The position numbers were made by a program, and so were the translations under genes. Below are positions 8,395-18,067 of a stretch of DNA of 64,000 nucleotides, in pieces. A model generated the notes under the pieces. That model was not told the DNA's origin. It was given only the letters and a program-made list of their open reading frames with translations, and ran no database searches. Source of the DNA: UBA4416 sp040387475 (GTDB lineage Bacteria; Bacteroidota; Bacteroidia; B-17B0; Aurantibacillaceae); assembly GCA_040387475.1 (NCBI GenBank), contig JAZKDT010000057.1, positions 23,399 through 87,398 of the forward strand. Direction: 5' to 3'. The number at the start of each line of letters is the position of its first letter. Position 1 is the first letter of the stretch.

Positions 8395-8748
8395 ATGTAT
8401 CATATACCGTTCAAACACATCAATTGGGATAACGTAGAAAAAATTGAACATAAAGGTGAAACAGGCACTTCCTTCTGGCAAACTTTGATTCTGGACGGAT
8501 TGCGTGTTCGCATTGTGCAATATTCGGCAAATTATTTAGCCGACCATTGGTGTCAAAAAGGACATATTGTACATTGTCTCGAAGGCTCTTTTATAAGCGA
8601 AATGGAAGGTGTGGAAAGCATCACATTGACTAAAGGCACAAGTTATATTGTATCAGATGATTTAAGTTCCCACCGGTCGTATTCTGAGCATGGCGCTAAA
8701 TTACTGATCATTGATGGTGGATTTTTAAATCCACTTAAAAACGACTAG
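8395..8748 (+). CDS. DHCW-motif cupin-fold protein
   Basis: This 117-residue single-domain protein resembles the small family annotated as DHCW motif cupin fold proteins. The motif region here reads ADHWCQKGHIVHCLEGSF (about 49-66), followed by the beta strands and glycine turns of a small cupin barrel. His and Cys residues in this stretch may bind a metal. No reaction is established for the family. It starts three bases after the small membrane protein. An unrelated sensor kinase gene starts 28 bases downstream and may be read through from the same promoter. Confidence 0.8.
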   Translation: MYHIPFKHINWDNVEKIEHKGETGTSFWQTLILDGLRVRIVQYSANYLADHWCQKGHIVHCLEGSFISEMEGVESITLTKGTSYIVSDDLSSHRSYSEHGAKLLIIDGGFLNPLKND

Positions 8749-8776
8749 CTATAATTAAATAAAGCAAAACTTACAA

Positions 8777-11659
8777 TTGACAAGCATCGGGAGACATCTT
8801 TTAGTATTCATTTCATTCGTATTCTTCCTAAGTGGACGTGTATTTTCGCAACAACCGGCTTACTTTGTATTTGGCGAAGAGCAATTTAGAGGCGTTCAAA
8901 TTTATGATATTATTCAGGACAAAGATTTAAGCTACTGGTTTGCTACAGGTGAAGGCTTGTATTACTTTGATTACCATACTTACAAAAAAATAGAATGCGG
9001 CAAAGCAAAAGGTAGTTCCGTCTTTAATTTTGTGATAAATAATGAAGGACTCATTTATTGTCACAACCTCAATAACCAGGTATTTCAAATTAATAATAAA
9101 GAATGTTCTTTATTCTATGAACTCACAAGCTCTGAAAGTAGTCCTGATATAAGCCTGGCGATTGCAGACGACGGAAACTTAATTATCGGCGCAAAAAAAA
9201 TACTTGTACTCGATAAAACCGGCAAAAAAATAGTTCAACGTGCAACTGACACTCATTATTTAGGGCAGGCCTTTATAACACCGCAAAACAGCATTCAGTT
9301 TCACTTGAACGGCGTTGACTCGGTATTAAGTTATGAGAAAGGAGCATTAACGAAAAAGAAACTAAAGTTTATATCCGGAAAACTTGAGAATGAAAGTGTT
9401 CTGAAATTTTTCAAAATTGAGGCGTTTTCTTATGCACTTGACCTGAAAACAAAAGAACAATACAGCTACAACCCAACAACGTATGAATTAATCTTACTTC
9501 CCAAAAACACTATATTTGAAAGAAGCGAAGCTGTGCGTTTATACGAAACCCAATACGGTCTTTGGGTTACGGGCTCATTACCCGGAGTAGCATTGATCCA
9601 ACATAAAATAACCGGAGAAAACTATCCTATCTATTACGAAGACTATTTTGTTTCTGATGTCTATAAAGATAACGAAGGCAATATATTGCTGAGCACATTT
9701 GATAAAGGCATATTGATCATTCCCGATACAAAAGTACCGGATGTTATTCATCCGTTCAGAGATGATCCTGCTACCGCTTTGTATTCCGATTCGACCCTGG
9801 GCTTAGTAATTGGCACATCAAAAGGAAATTTGATGAATTACATCAATAACAAACTTACCATAATTAACGATAAAGGTAAACGTCCTGTTGAAGCAATTTA
9901 CGGACATCCAACAAGTGATCTACTTATCTTTGATAACGGACATATCAGAGTTTACAATAAACAAAATCACGTTGTTTCAAATATCATGGAAGCTTCATTA
10001 AAAGATGCCGTGATCATTTCAAAAAACAAATTTTACCTCGGAACCAACCGGGGTATTATTGAAGTAATAAGAAACGGAGATCACGCCTTTAGTATCAAAA
10101 GGATAAAAGGTATGGACAGCAGAATTTATTTTATGGAGTTTAATTCTGAAGATAGTTCCCTGTATGCATCTACAGCCAACGGTTTATTTGCTATTTCACC
10201 TTCAGGCTCAGCTAAACAGATCATGCAAGACGGGAAACCAATTTTTCCAAATGGCCTGACATATGCTGATGGAAAAATATATGCCGGCACAAAAAAACAT
10301 GGTGTGTTAGTCATACAAAAAAACATAGTGATGAGAGTTATTCGCCCTGCGGTAAATGACAAAGAAGAAATTCTGAAAAAGATCATTATTTATAACAGTA
10401 GCATCATTGCCGAATCTTCCAATGGATTATTTCAATTTGACATGAATGGAAAGCTTTTAAAAACGATTCATTCTGTTTTTGGTTTTTCGTCAAAGAGGAT
10501 CATTGATTTCAACTTTCATCAAGGTAAACTTTGGGTTAGCCACTCCGGGGGCGTACAACCTATTGACTTAAATTATGGAAATAAAAATCAACAAAAACCT
10601 GTCATTCGTTTAGATGAAATACTAGTGAACGACGAAGTAATAGATCCTTTAAAAATTTATTCCTTAAAAAGTGATCAACGAAAAATTCAATTTATTTTCT
10701 CTTCGCCAACTCTAAAAAATCGGGAAACCGTACGCTACCATTACAAGCTTTCCGGAGCTGATTCAAAATGGAACGTTAGCGGTCAAGAAATAAATCAAAT
10801 AACCTATCCAGCATTGGCATCGGGCGATTATACCTTTTATGTGAAGACCGAGAATGAGGGTGTATTCAGTGAACCTGTTACATATTCTTTTGTTATTGTT
10901 TCGCCCTTTTACACACGGTGGTGGTTTATTGCTACACTCATTTTTTTATTTTTAATTATTGTATTTATGGTTTACCGTTGGCAATTAAATATTCAACGCA
11001 AAAAATCTCAACAGATCAACGAATTAAATGCTTCAAAATTAACAGCCATTCAATCACAAATGAATCCTCACTTTATTTTTAACTCCTTAAACTCCATTCA
11101 GGATCTTATATTAAAGGGCGATGTAGAACACTCCTACTCTTACATTACTACTTTCTCAAATTTGGTGAGAAGAACACTCAGCTATTCTGAAAAGGATTTT
11201 ATTGACTTTGACCAGGAAATTAAATTACTGGAATTGTATTTATCGCTTGAGAAGCTACGTTTCAAAAAAGAACTAAATTATACTATTGATATTAAAAATG
11301 CAGAAGATATTATGCTCCCGCCATTATTGATACAGCCGTTTATAGAAAACTCTTTGATACACGGCTTATTACATAAAGAAGGGCAAAAGAATTTAAAAAT
11401 AACCTTTGAATTAAAAGATACCTTGATCTGTACTGTTGAGGATAATGGTATTGGCCGAGAAAAATCGAAAGCCATTAAATTAAGACAACGTTCGGAACAT
11501 GAATCTTTTTCAGGAAAAGCAATTCATAAACGTTTTGAGATATTAAGCAATGTGTTTGGAAGAGATTTTGGTTACACTTATGAAGATCTCTGCGATGATA
11601 ACAAGGAAGCAATTGGAACAAAAGTAACTTTATCAATTCCTGTCAAACATAAATTTTAG
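8777..11659 (+). CDS. Propeller / Y_Y_Y sensor histidine kinase (LytS-type output)
   Basis: A 960-residue membrane sensor: signal peptide (about 1-24), divergent periplasmic beta-propeller repeats (about 30-600), Y_Y_Y domain (about 638-697), one membrane helix (about 714-736), then a His_kinase domain with QMNPHFIFNSLNSIQD near 760 carrying the phosphorylated His, and an ATPase domain with PFIENSLIHG near 850 and DNGIGREKS near 888. It should phosphorylate the LytTR regulator encoded 76 bases downstream. The start is TTG at 8777: an in-frame stop at 8756 leaves no ATG or GTG that would keep the signal peptide. The stimulus is unknown. Confidence 0.9.
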   Translation: MTSIGRHLLVFISFVFFLSGRVFSQQPAYFVFGEEQFRGVQIYDIIQDKDLSYWFATGEGLYYFDYHTYKKIECGKAKGSSVFNFVINNEGLIYCHNLNNQVFQINNKECSLFYELTSSESSPDISLAIADDGNLIIGAKKILVLDKTGKKIVQRATDTHYLGQAFITPQNSIQFHLNGVDSVLSYEKGALTKKKLKFISGKLENESVLKFFKIEAFSYALDLKTKEQYSYNPTTYELILLPKNTIFERSEAVRLYETQYGLWVTGSLPGVALIQHKITGENYPIYYEDYFVSDVYKDNEGNILLSTFDKGILIIPDTKVPDVIHPFRDDPATALYSDSTLGLVIGTSKGNLMNYINNKLTIINDKGKRPVEAIYGHPTSDLLIFDNGHIRVYNKQNHVVSNIMEASLKDAVIISKNKFYLGTNRGIIEVIRNGDHAFSIKRIKGMDSRIYFMEFNSEDSSLYASTANGLFAISPSGSAKQIMQDGKPIFPNGLTYADGKIYAGTKKHGVLVIQKNIVMRVIRPAVNDKEEILKKIIIYNSSIIAESSNGLFQFDMNGKLLKTIHSVFGFSSKRIIDFNFHQGKLWVSHSGGVQPIDLNYGNKNQQKPVIRLDEILVNDEVIDPLKIYSLKSDQRKIQFIFSSPTLKNRETVRYHYKLSGADSKWNVSGQEINQITYPALASGDYTFYVKTENEGVFSEPVTYSFVIVSPFYTRWWFIATLIFLFLIIVFMVYRWQLNIQRKKSQQINELNASKLTAIQSQMNPHFIFNSLNSIQDLILKGDVEHSYSYITTFSNLVRRTLSYSEKDFIDFDQEIKLLELYLSLEKLRFKKELNYTIDIKNAEDIMLPPLLIQPFIENSLIHGLLHKEGQKNLKITFELKDTLICTVEDNGIGREKSKAIKLRQRSEHESFSGKAIHKRFEILSNVFGRDFGYTYEDLCDDNKEAIGTKVTLSIPVKHKF

Positions 11660-11735
11660 TCTGTTAGTGAATTAAAAGAGTAAGTTTATAAACTTAATAT
11701 ATAATATCTGAAAACGAATCGTATGTTTAGAAGCT

Positions 11736-12479
11736 ATGAATAAGATAAGGGCCATATTGGTAGATGATGAAGAAGGCGCAAGGGATGTGCTTGAAAATTT
11801 GTTAGCCCGTTTTTGCCCGGATATAGAACTGGTTGCTAAGTGTAATAATGTATTGCAGGCAGTTGAGGTTATTAAAAAGTCACAACCCGATTTGGTGTTT
11901 CTTGATATTGAAATGCCAAACTATTCTGGCTTCGAAATTGTTACTTTTTTTAAAGATATCAATTTTGATATTATTTTCGTTACTGCCTACGATCAATATG
12001 CTATCCGGGCATTTGAAGTCGCCGCTATCGACTACTTATTGAAACCGATTGACATAGACCGTTTAAAAAATGCCGTATCGAGAGTTGTCCAACAACGAAA
12101 TATATCTGATCAATCGCAACGTTTATCGTTATTGAGAACCACCCTGGAAACAAAACAACTCAAAAATATTATCATCAGCGATAAAGGCCAGCAGAATATT
12201 ATTCTGGTAGATAACATCATTGCCATTGAAGCTCAGGAATCGTATTGCACTATTCATACTTCAGAAAAAACATATATTGCCAGCAAAAACTTAAAGCATT
12301 TTGAAACGGTATTAGAAAACATTCCCAATTTTTTCAGAGTTCATAAATCATGGCTCGTTAATAAAGATTACATCAGACATTATTCTAAATCCGATTTAAG
12401 CATTCAGCTCTCTAATGGAATAACTACCAAACTCTCAAAATACAAAAAAACAGAGTTTGAAGAGGCTATTGCTTCTTAG
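11736..12479 (+). CDS. LytTR-family DNA-binding response regulator
   Basis: A receiver domain (about 1-120) with acidic pocket D10-D11 and phospho-acceptor D57 in LVFLDIEMP is followed by a LytTR DNA-binding domain (about 145-245, with FFRVHKSWLVNKDYI). The 247-residue length is typical of LytR/AgrA-type regulators, which bind direct repeats near promoters. The cognate kinase is the LytS-type sensor just upstream. The next gene, a giant T9SS adhesin, begins 97 bases downstream on the same strand with no clear terminator between, so this pair may control or share transcription with that adhesin; that link is inference. Confidence 0.93.
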   Translation: MNKIRAILVDDEEGARDVLENLLARFCPDIELVAKCNNVLQAVEVIKKSQPDLVFLDIEMPNYSGFEIVTFFKDINFDIIFVTAYDQYAIRAFEVAAIDYLLKPIDIDRLKNAVSRVVQQRNISDQSQRLSLLRTTLETKQLKNIIISDKGQQNIILVDNIIAIEAQESYCTIHTSEKTYIASKNLKHFETVLENIPNFFRVHKSWLVNKDYIRHYSKSDLSIQLSNGITTKLSKYKKTEFEEAIAS

Positions 12480-12576
12480 ATTTGTCCATTCCTAAACTCA
12501 ATTGGCTGTTGCTGAATTACTAGAAATAGATAACGAGTTAAGCTATAATTTTACTTAATAAAACTAAAATTATACT

Positions 12577-15500
12577 ATGAAAAAATTATTACTCTTTATT
12601 TTAAGTGGCTTATTTTTAATCAACATTAATGCGCAAACAACTGCAAATTTCGAATGGGCCAGAAAAACAGGAGGCACTGGTTCGGATCAAGGTCGATCCG
12701 TTGCCGTAGACGCATCTGGTAATGTTTATGCCGCTGGTAGCTTTCAAGGAACGGTTGATTTTGACCCAGGCGCAGGCACATATACATTGGCCTCTTTAGG
12801 GTCGGATGATGCATATGTTACAAAATTTGATGCACTTGGAAATTTTATCTGGGCCAAAACATTTGGAGGAACTTCACAAGAGATCGCTTATGATATTGAT
12901 CTTGATCAGAATGGTAATATCTATACAACAGGCTATTTTGAAAACACCGTTGATTTTGACCCTAGTGCATCTACTTACACAATAACATCTTTGGGTTTAC
13001 AAGATGTTTTTATAAATAAGTTAGATCCTTTAGGAAATTTTATATGGACAAAAGTTTTAGGAGGTACAAATAGTAATGTCCCCTATAGTATTGATGTTGA
13101 CGCTACTGGAAATGTGCATACAACTGGTTATTTTTCAGGTAATATTGATTTAGATCCTAGCGCAAGTACCTATACTATAAATGGATTAGGAGGTTTTGAT
13201 ATATTTATTTCAAAATTGGATGCATTTGGGAATTTTTTATGGGGTAAAAGTATAGCGGGGCCAAGCAACGAAATAGCTTACGCCATTACTACAGATGCTT
13301 CAGGAAATGTATATACAACAGGTTATTATGCTGGCACCGTTGATTTTGATCCAAATGGAGGTAGCAGTCCAAAAACATCATCTGGTAATCAGCCAGATGT
13401 ATTTATTTCAAAATTAGATGCTTCGGGAAACTATGTAAATGCTATTGGATTAGTAGGTAATTGGACAACAAATCAAGCTAATTCAATTAAAGTAAATAAC
13501 ACTGGAGAAGTTTATATAGGTGGTGCATTTGATGCCAACATAGATTTTGATCCAGGCACAGGAACTGCAAATCTTATGACAACAGCGGTTGGTGATATAG
13601 ATATCTTCATTGCAAAATACGACGCTTCTCTTAACTATATTTGGGCAAAAAGAATTGGTAGTACTTTTGATGAGAGCTGTTTAGGAATAGATTTAGATGC
13701 TTCAGATAATATTTACGCTACAGGTTATTTCAGAGGTACCGTTGATTTTGATCCAAATGTAGGCGCATTTAATATGACTACCGCTGGATCAAACGCTACT
13801 TATTTCCTCAAATTAGATCCATTAGGAAATTTTATTTGGGCGAGAAACATTGCCGCTGCATCTGGAAATTCAGGCAATGGGATAGTAGTTAATTCTTTAA
13901 ATGATGTATATACTGTTGGTGGTTTTGCTGGCAACGTTGATTTCGATCCCAACACGGGAACGTATACATTAACAGCTGTGGGAAGTAACGATACTTATGT
14001 ACATAAAATGAGTCAATGTATTGCATATGCTAGTCCGGTGAATACAACCCCTATCTCTAATCTAACAATTTGTCAAAATCAAACGACTACATTAACAGCT
14101 AGCGGTACAGGAACGGTTAATTGGTTTGCAACATCCACTAGTACAACTGTATTGGGAACGGGATTAACTTATGTAACGCCAACTTTAAGCGCAGGTTCAT
14201 TTACCTATTATGCATCAACCACAAATACATGTGGTCTTGCATCTATTCGTACACCTTTTACACTGACTGTAAATGCAATACCATCTATTACCGTTAATAG
14301 TGGAAGTATTTGTGCCGGTAATTCATTTACAATTACCCCAAGTGGAGCAAATACATATACTTTTAGTAACGGAAGTGTAGTAACGCCAATATCAAATACA
14401 AGCTATACAGTTACCGGAACCGGGGTTAACGGTTGTGTAAATTCGATTGGCTCTGTAAGTTCAGTTACAGTAAACCCTATACCTGTAATTGCAGTTAATA
14501 GTGGAAGTATTTGTGCAGGTAATAATTTCACCATCACTCCAAGTGGTGCAAGTACCTACACTATCGAAGGAGGAGGTGCTGTAAAAACGCCAACTGCGTC
14601 AACTACTTATACCGTTATAGGCAAAAGTGCTGCCGGTTGCGTATCTTCAACATTTGCCACTTCTAGTGTTACAGTTAATGCAAGGCCAATTATCACTGTT
14701 AATAGTGGAAGCATTTGTATAGGTAATTCATTTACAATTACCCCAAGCGGTGCTAATACATATACTATTCAAGGAGGTAGCGCAATTAAAACGCCAACCA
14801 CTAATACTACTTATACTGTTACAGGAACAAGTATCGCTGGTTGCACATCATCAACTTTTGCTACAGCTAGCATTACTGTTATTCCAAAACCAACTATCGT
14901 AGTTAGTGGCGGAAGCATTTGTTCAGGTAGTTCATTTACCATTGTTCCAAGTGGTGCATCAACATATACCTTCAGTAGTGGAAGTGTTGTTTCACCCACA
15001 GTAACTACAACATATACCGTAACAGGAACAGATATTAATGGCTGTACAAACTCAACCGGATCAACTCTCCTAGTTGCAGTAAATCCTCCTATTACAAATT
15101 TTTCTGTTTCAGCATCCTCAACAAATATATGTAGTGGTCAGTCAGCTACCGTTACAATTGCGTCATCGCAAACAGATATAAAATATTATTTAAGAGATGA
15201 CGCTACAAACAATGTAATTGTAGGTCCTGTTACTGGAACTGGAGGTACTTTATCATTCAATACAGGAACGTTAACTTCAAATACAACATATAACGTTTAT
15301 GCCGAAACTCAAAGTCTTGGGAATAAAGGATTAGATTTTGATGGTACGAATGATGTTATAACAACAAACATAAGCTCATCAATTACAAATTCGTTAACTA
15401 TCGAAGCATGGATTTACCCGAGAGGAACAGTTGCTAAAAGAATTGTGTCAAATTATTTTAACAATGCTGCCCAAAGTGGAGAATTTATTTTAGACACTTA

Positions 15501-17952
15501 TAACGCAACGAATAACGGCAGAGGATTAAGATTGGTGGTAGAAGGTGCTGGAAATACGCTTCATCAGTTAAGCTCAGCAAATGTTTTAACTCTCAATGCC
15601 TGGAACCATGTTGCTGGAACTTTTAGTAATGGCGTTACAACAATATATGTTAACGGTATTGCGGTTGGTACAAGTACCGCACCATTTACTTCTATACCAA
15701 GCTGCACTAATACAACTACAATAGGAGAAGATCCTACAATTGGTACAGCAGAATATTTTAATGGAAAAATGGATGAAGTAAGAATTTGGAATACCTCCAG
15801 AACTCAAACTGAAATAGCTGGAAATATGAATAACTGTTTAATTGGCAATGAAATTGGATTAAAAAACTATTTCAAATTTTCTGAAAATGGAGGAAATTCA
15901 GTAACTGATTTAGTGACAGGCTCAGTTGGAAATATGTCTGGAATGACTCCTTCTGCTGCTTGGGTTACAGGTAATGTAGATTGCGGTGGAGCCATGTGTA
16001 ATCGTGAGATGGCTCAACTTGTAACCGTTAATGTTAATACAGCACCTGTTATAGCAGTTAACAGTGGCAGCATTTGTGCCGGTAATAATTTTACAATTAC
16101 ACCAAGTGGTGCCAGTACTTACACAATACAAGGTGGTAGCGCTATTAAAACACCTACTACTAATACAACATATACAGTTACAGGAACAAGCGCTGCAGGG
16201 TGCGTATCTTCAACTTTTGCCACGGCATCAGTAACGGTAAATGCTTTACCTCTAATTTCTGTTCCATCAACCACAATATGCGCCGGAGCTACAGCAACTT
16301 TAACAGCCAGCGGAGCTAGCACGTATACTTGGAACACAGGAGCAAATACGTCCTTTATAACGGCATCACCAGCTTCTAACACAACATACACAGTTAATGG
16401 AACGTCTTCCCAAGGATGCCTAGGCAATTTGGTTACCGCCACTATTAGTGTGGGATCAGCTCCCAGCATAAGTGTAAATAACTCGACTATATGTGCAGGT
16501 AATAGCGCTACATTAATTGCAAATGGTGTAAATACCTATACTTGGAGTACCGGAGCAACAACAAACAGTATCATTGTAAATCCTACTTCAAATACAACTT
16601 ATAGTGTAAATGGAAACTTAATAGGCTGTTCTACAAGCGCATCAAATGTATCAAATGTAACGGTTAATAGTTCGCCTATAATATCAGTTAATAGTGGGAG
16701 TATTTGTTCAGGAAATTCTTTTACAATTACACCAAGTGGCGCTAACACTTATACAATAGAAGGCGGCAATGCAATTAAAACGCCTACAGCTAATGTAACT
16801 TACACAGTTATTGGAACAAATACAGCAGGTTGCATCTCTAACACACCAGCAACATCTAATATAACTGTTAATGCTACACCTACTATAACTGTTAATAGCG
16901 GGAGTATTTGTTCGGGAAATTCTTTTACAATTACACCAAGTGGTGCAAGTACCTATACATACAGTAATGGAAATGTTGTGAATCCCTTAATTAATACTAA
17001 TTATACCGTTACAGGAACAGGAACTAATGGATGCGCAAATTCGGCAGTAAGTTCAGTAACAGTAAGTGCAACCCCCACTATCACTATTGCAAGCGGTGCT
17101 ATTTGCACAGGTAATTCATTTACCTTAAGCCCGAGTGGTGCAAGCACATATACCTATTCAAGTGGTTCGGCTGTTGTTTCTCCTACGAGTACAACATCAT
17201 ATTCTGTAACAGGAACGTCAGTGGCAGGCTGTACTTCCGGTAGTCCTGCTATCGCAACAGTTACAGTTGCTAATACATTAACTGTTTCAATTACCGGAAC
17301 TAATACTATTTGTAATGGACAATCTGTAAATTTAACTGCGGGTGGCGCCACAACATATACATGGAGTAACGGGGCAACATCGTCGGCCATTGCACCTACT
17401 CCAACTGCTAATGCAACTTATTCGGTTACCGGAGCTAGTGGGACTTGTTCTAATACAGCCGTAATAAATGTAACTGTAAACTCATTGCCAACCATAAATG
17501 CAACAACAGACAATACGATCATCTGTGCAGGCGAAACTGCAAGCCTAACAGCAAACGGAACTTCTGCTTCATATACATGGAATCCGGGTGGTACAGGTAC
17601 CAGTATTTCAGTGTCACCAACGGTAACAACAGATTACACGGTTACTGGAACAGACATAAACGGTTGCGAAAACAATGCAGTTATTACTCAAAGTGTTAGT
17701 TTGTGTACAAGTATTGGTCAACTGACTAACACAACTCATGAAATCAGTATTTTTCCTAATCCAGCTTCAACAAACTTAACTGTAAAAACAGATGAAGAAA
17801 TCCAAACTATTTCAATTTATAATAGCTTAGGCGCTATAGTACAAACAGAAAAAACAAATACTTTCTCCGTTGAAAAATTATCTTCGGGATTGTATATATT
17901 AAAAGTTAAAACAGAAAAAGGAACTGGAACTATTCGTTTTATAAAAGAATAG
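12577..17952 (+). CDS. Giant repetitive T9SS surface protein: propeller, Ig-like repeats, LamG, type A sorting domain
   Basis: The 1791-residue protein starts with a signal peptide (about 1-20). Residues 22-475 hold seven SBBP-like blades, each with a VDFDP-type motif, probably one seven-bladed propeller. About twelve Ig-like units of roughly 65-70 residues follow, with core words NSGSICAGNSFTITPSGA and TTYTVTGT. They are interrupted at about 910-1110 by a LamG/concanavalin-like domain (GLDFDGTNDVI, IEAWIYPR, MDEVRIWNTSRT), which often binds sugars. A type A sorting domain (about 1710-1791) ends in a Lys-Glu tail. The protein should be exported by T9SS and attached to the cell surface as an adhesin. 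Ligand unknown. A strong terminator follows. Confidence 0.9.
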   Translation: MKKLLLFILSGLFLININAQTTANFEWARKTGGTGSDQGRSVAVDASGNVYAAGSFQGTVDFDPGAGTYTLASLGSDDAYVTKFDALGNFIWAKTFGGTSQEIAYDIDLDQNGNIYTTGYFENTVDFDPSASTYTITSLGLQDVFINKLDPLGNFIWTKVLGGTNSNVPYSIDVDATGNVHTTGYFSGNIDLDPSASTYTINGLGGFDIFISKLDAFGNFLWGKSIAGPSNEIAYAITTDASGNVYTTGYYAGTVDFDPNGGSSPKTSSGNQPDVFISKLDASGNYVNAIGLVGNWTTNQANSIKVNNTGEVYIGGAFDANIDFDPGTGTANLMTTAVGDIDIFIAKYDASLNYIWAKRIGSTFDESCLGIDLDASDNIYATGYFRGTVDFDPNVGAFNMTTAGSNATYFLKLDPLGNFIWARNIAAASGNSGNGIVVNSLNDVYTVGGFAGNVDFDPNTGTYTLTAVGSNDTYVHKMSQCIAYASPVNTTPISNLTICQNQTTTLTASGTGTVNWFATSTSTTVLGTGLTYVTPTLSAGSFTYYASTTNTCGLASIRTPFTLTVNAIPSITVNSGSICAGNSFTITPSGANTYTFSNGSVVTPISNTSYTVTGTGVNGCVNSIGSVSSVTVNPIPVIAVNSGSICAGNNFTITPSGASTYTIEGGGAVKTPTASTTYTVIGKSAAGCVSSTFATSSVTVNARPIITVNSGSICIGNSFTITPSGANTYTIQGGSAIKTPTTNTTYTVTGTSIAGCTSSTFATASITVIPKPTIVVSGGSICSGSSFTIVPSGASTYTFSSGSVVSPTVTTTYTVTGTDINGCTNSTGSTLLVAVNPPITNFSVSASSTNICSGQSATVTIASSQTDIKYYLRDDATNNVIVGPVTGTGGTLSFNTGTLTSNTTYNVYAETQSLGNKGLDFDGTNDVITTNISSSITNSLTIEAWIYPRGTVAKRIVSNYFNNAAQSGEFILDTYNATNNGRGLRLVVEGAGNTLHQLSSANVLTLNAWNHVAGTFSNGVTTIYVNGIAVGTSTAPFTSIPSCTNTTTIGEDPTIGTAEYFNGKMDEVRIWNTSRTQTEIAGNMNNCLIGNEIGLKNYFKFSENGGNSVTDLVTGSVGNMSGMTPSAAWVTGNVDCGGAMCNREMAQLVTVNVNTAPVIAVNSGSICAGNNFTITPSGASTYTIQGGSAIKTPTTNTTYTVTGTSAAGCVSSTFATASVTVNALPLISVPSTTICAGATATLTASGASTYTWNTGANTSFITASPASNTTYTVNGTSSQGCLGNLVTATISVGSAPSISVNNSTICAGNSATLIANGVNTYTWSTGATTNSIIVNPTSNTTYSVNGNLIGCSTSASNVSNVTVNSSPIISVNSGSICSGNSFTITPSGANTYTIEGGNAIKTPTANVTYTVIGTNTAGCISNTPATSNITVNATPTITVNSGSICSGNSFTITPSGASTYTYSNGNVVNPLINTNYTVTGTGTNGCANSAVSSVTVSATPTITIASGAICTGNSFTLSPSGASTYTYSSGSAVVSPTSTTSYSVTGTSVAGCTSGSPAIATVTVANTLTVSITGTNTICNGQSVNLTAGGATTYTWSNGATSSAIAPTPTANATYSVTGASGTCSNTAVINVTVNSLPTINATTDNTIICAGETASLTANGTSASYTWNPGGTGTSISVSPTVTTDYTVTGTDINGCENNAVITQSVSLCTSIGQLTNTTHEISIFPNPASTNLTVKTDEEIQTISIYNSLGAIVQTEKTNTFSVEKLSSGLYILKVKTEKGTGTIRFIKE
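14287..17250 (+). repeat. Intragenic array of about 200-bp units encoding Ig-like repeats
   Basis: Copies of the TTAATAGTGGAAGTATTTGT-type block start near 14287, 14487, 14693, 14900, 16054, 16680 and 16884, with more divergent copies between and after. Encoded repeats are much more alike than the DNA, with many synonymous differences. The LamG-coding stretch (about 15305-15980) splits the array. Confidence 0.8.
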
Positions 17953-17972
17953 TTTCATTATTGTCCTTAACT

Positions 17973-18012
17973 AGAAAGAGCCAATCTATAGTTTTTAGAT
18001 AGGCTCTTTCTT
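17973..18012 (+). terminator. Intrinsic terminator between the adhesin and the DUF2130 gene
   Basis: AGAAAGAGCC at 17973-17982 pairs with GGCTCTTTCT at 18002-18011, with extra pairing inside. It is A/T-flanked on both sides and so may act for both convergent genes. Confidence 0.85.
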
Positions 18013-18037
18013 ATTTAAAAATCAAATAGTTGTTATC

Positions 18038-18062
18038 GATTCTCGACTTTGATCAAACTGAC
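18038..18062. repeat. 25-bp interspersed repeat, copy 1
   Basis: Reads GATTCTCGACTT at the left and AACTGAC at the right; matches the copy at 21678-21702 at 21 of 25 positions. It lies 5 bases beyond the stop of the minus-strand DUF2130 gene, between it and the shared terminator. Confidence 0.6.
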
Positions 18063-18067
18063 ACATA

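Noticed and set aside
14287..17250. CRISPR-like regular repeats
   Set aside because: The repeats are long, in frame, protein-coding and without unique spacers; no cas gene is present.
15586..17390. Several long minus-strand frames inside the adhesin gene
   Set aside because: They are shadows of low-complexity Ser/Thr-rich coding sequence on the plus strand.
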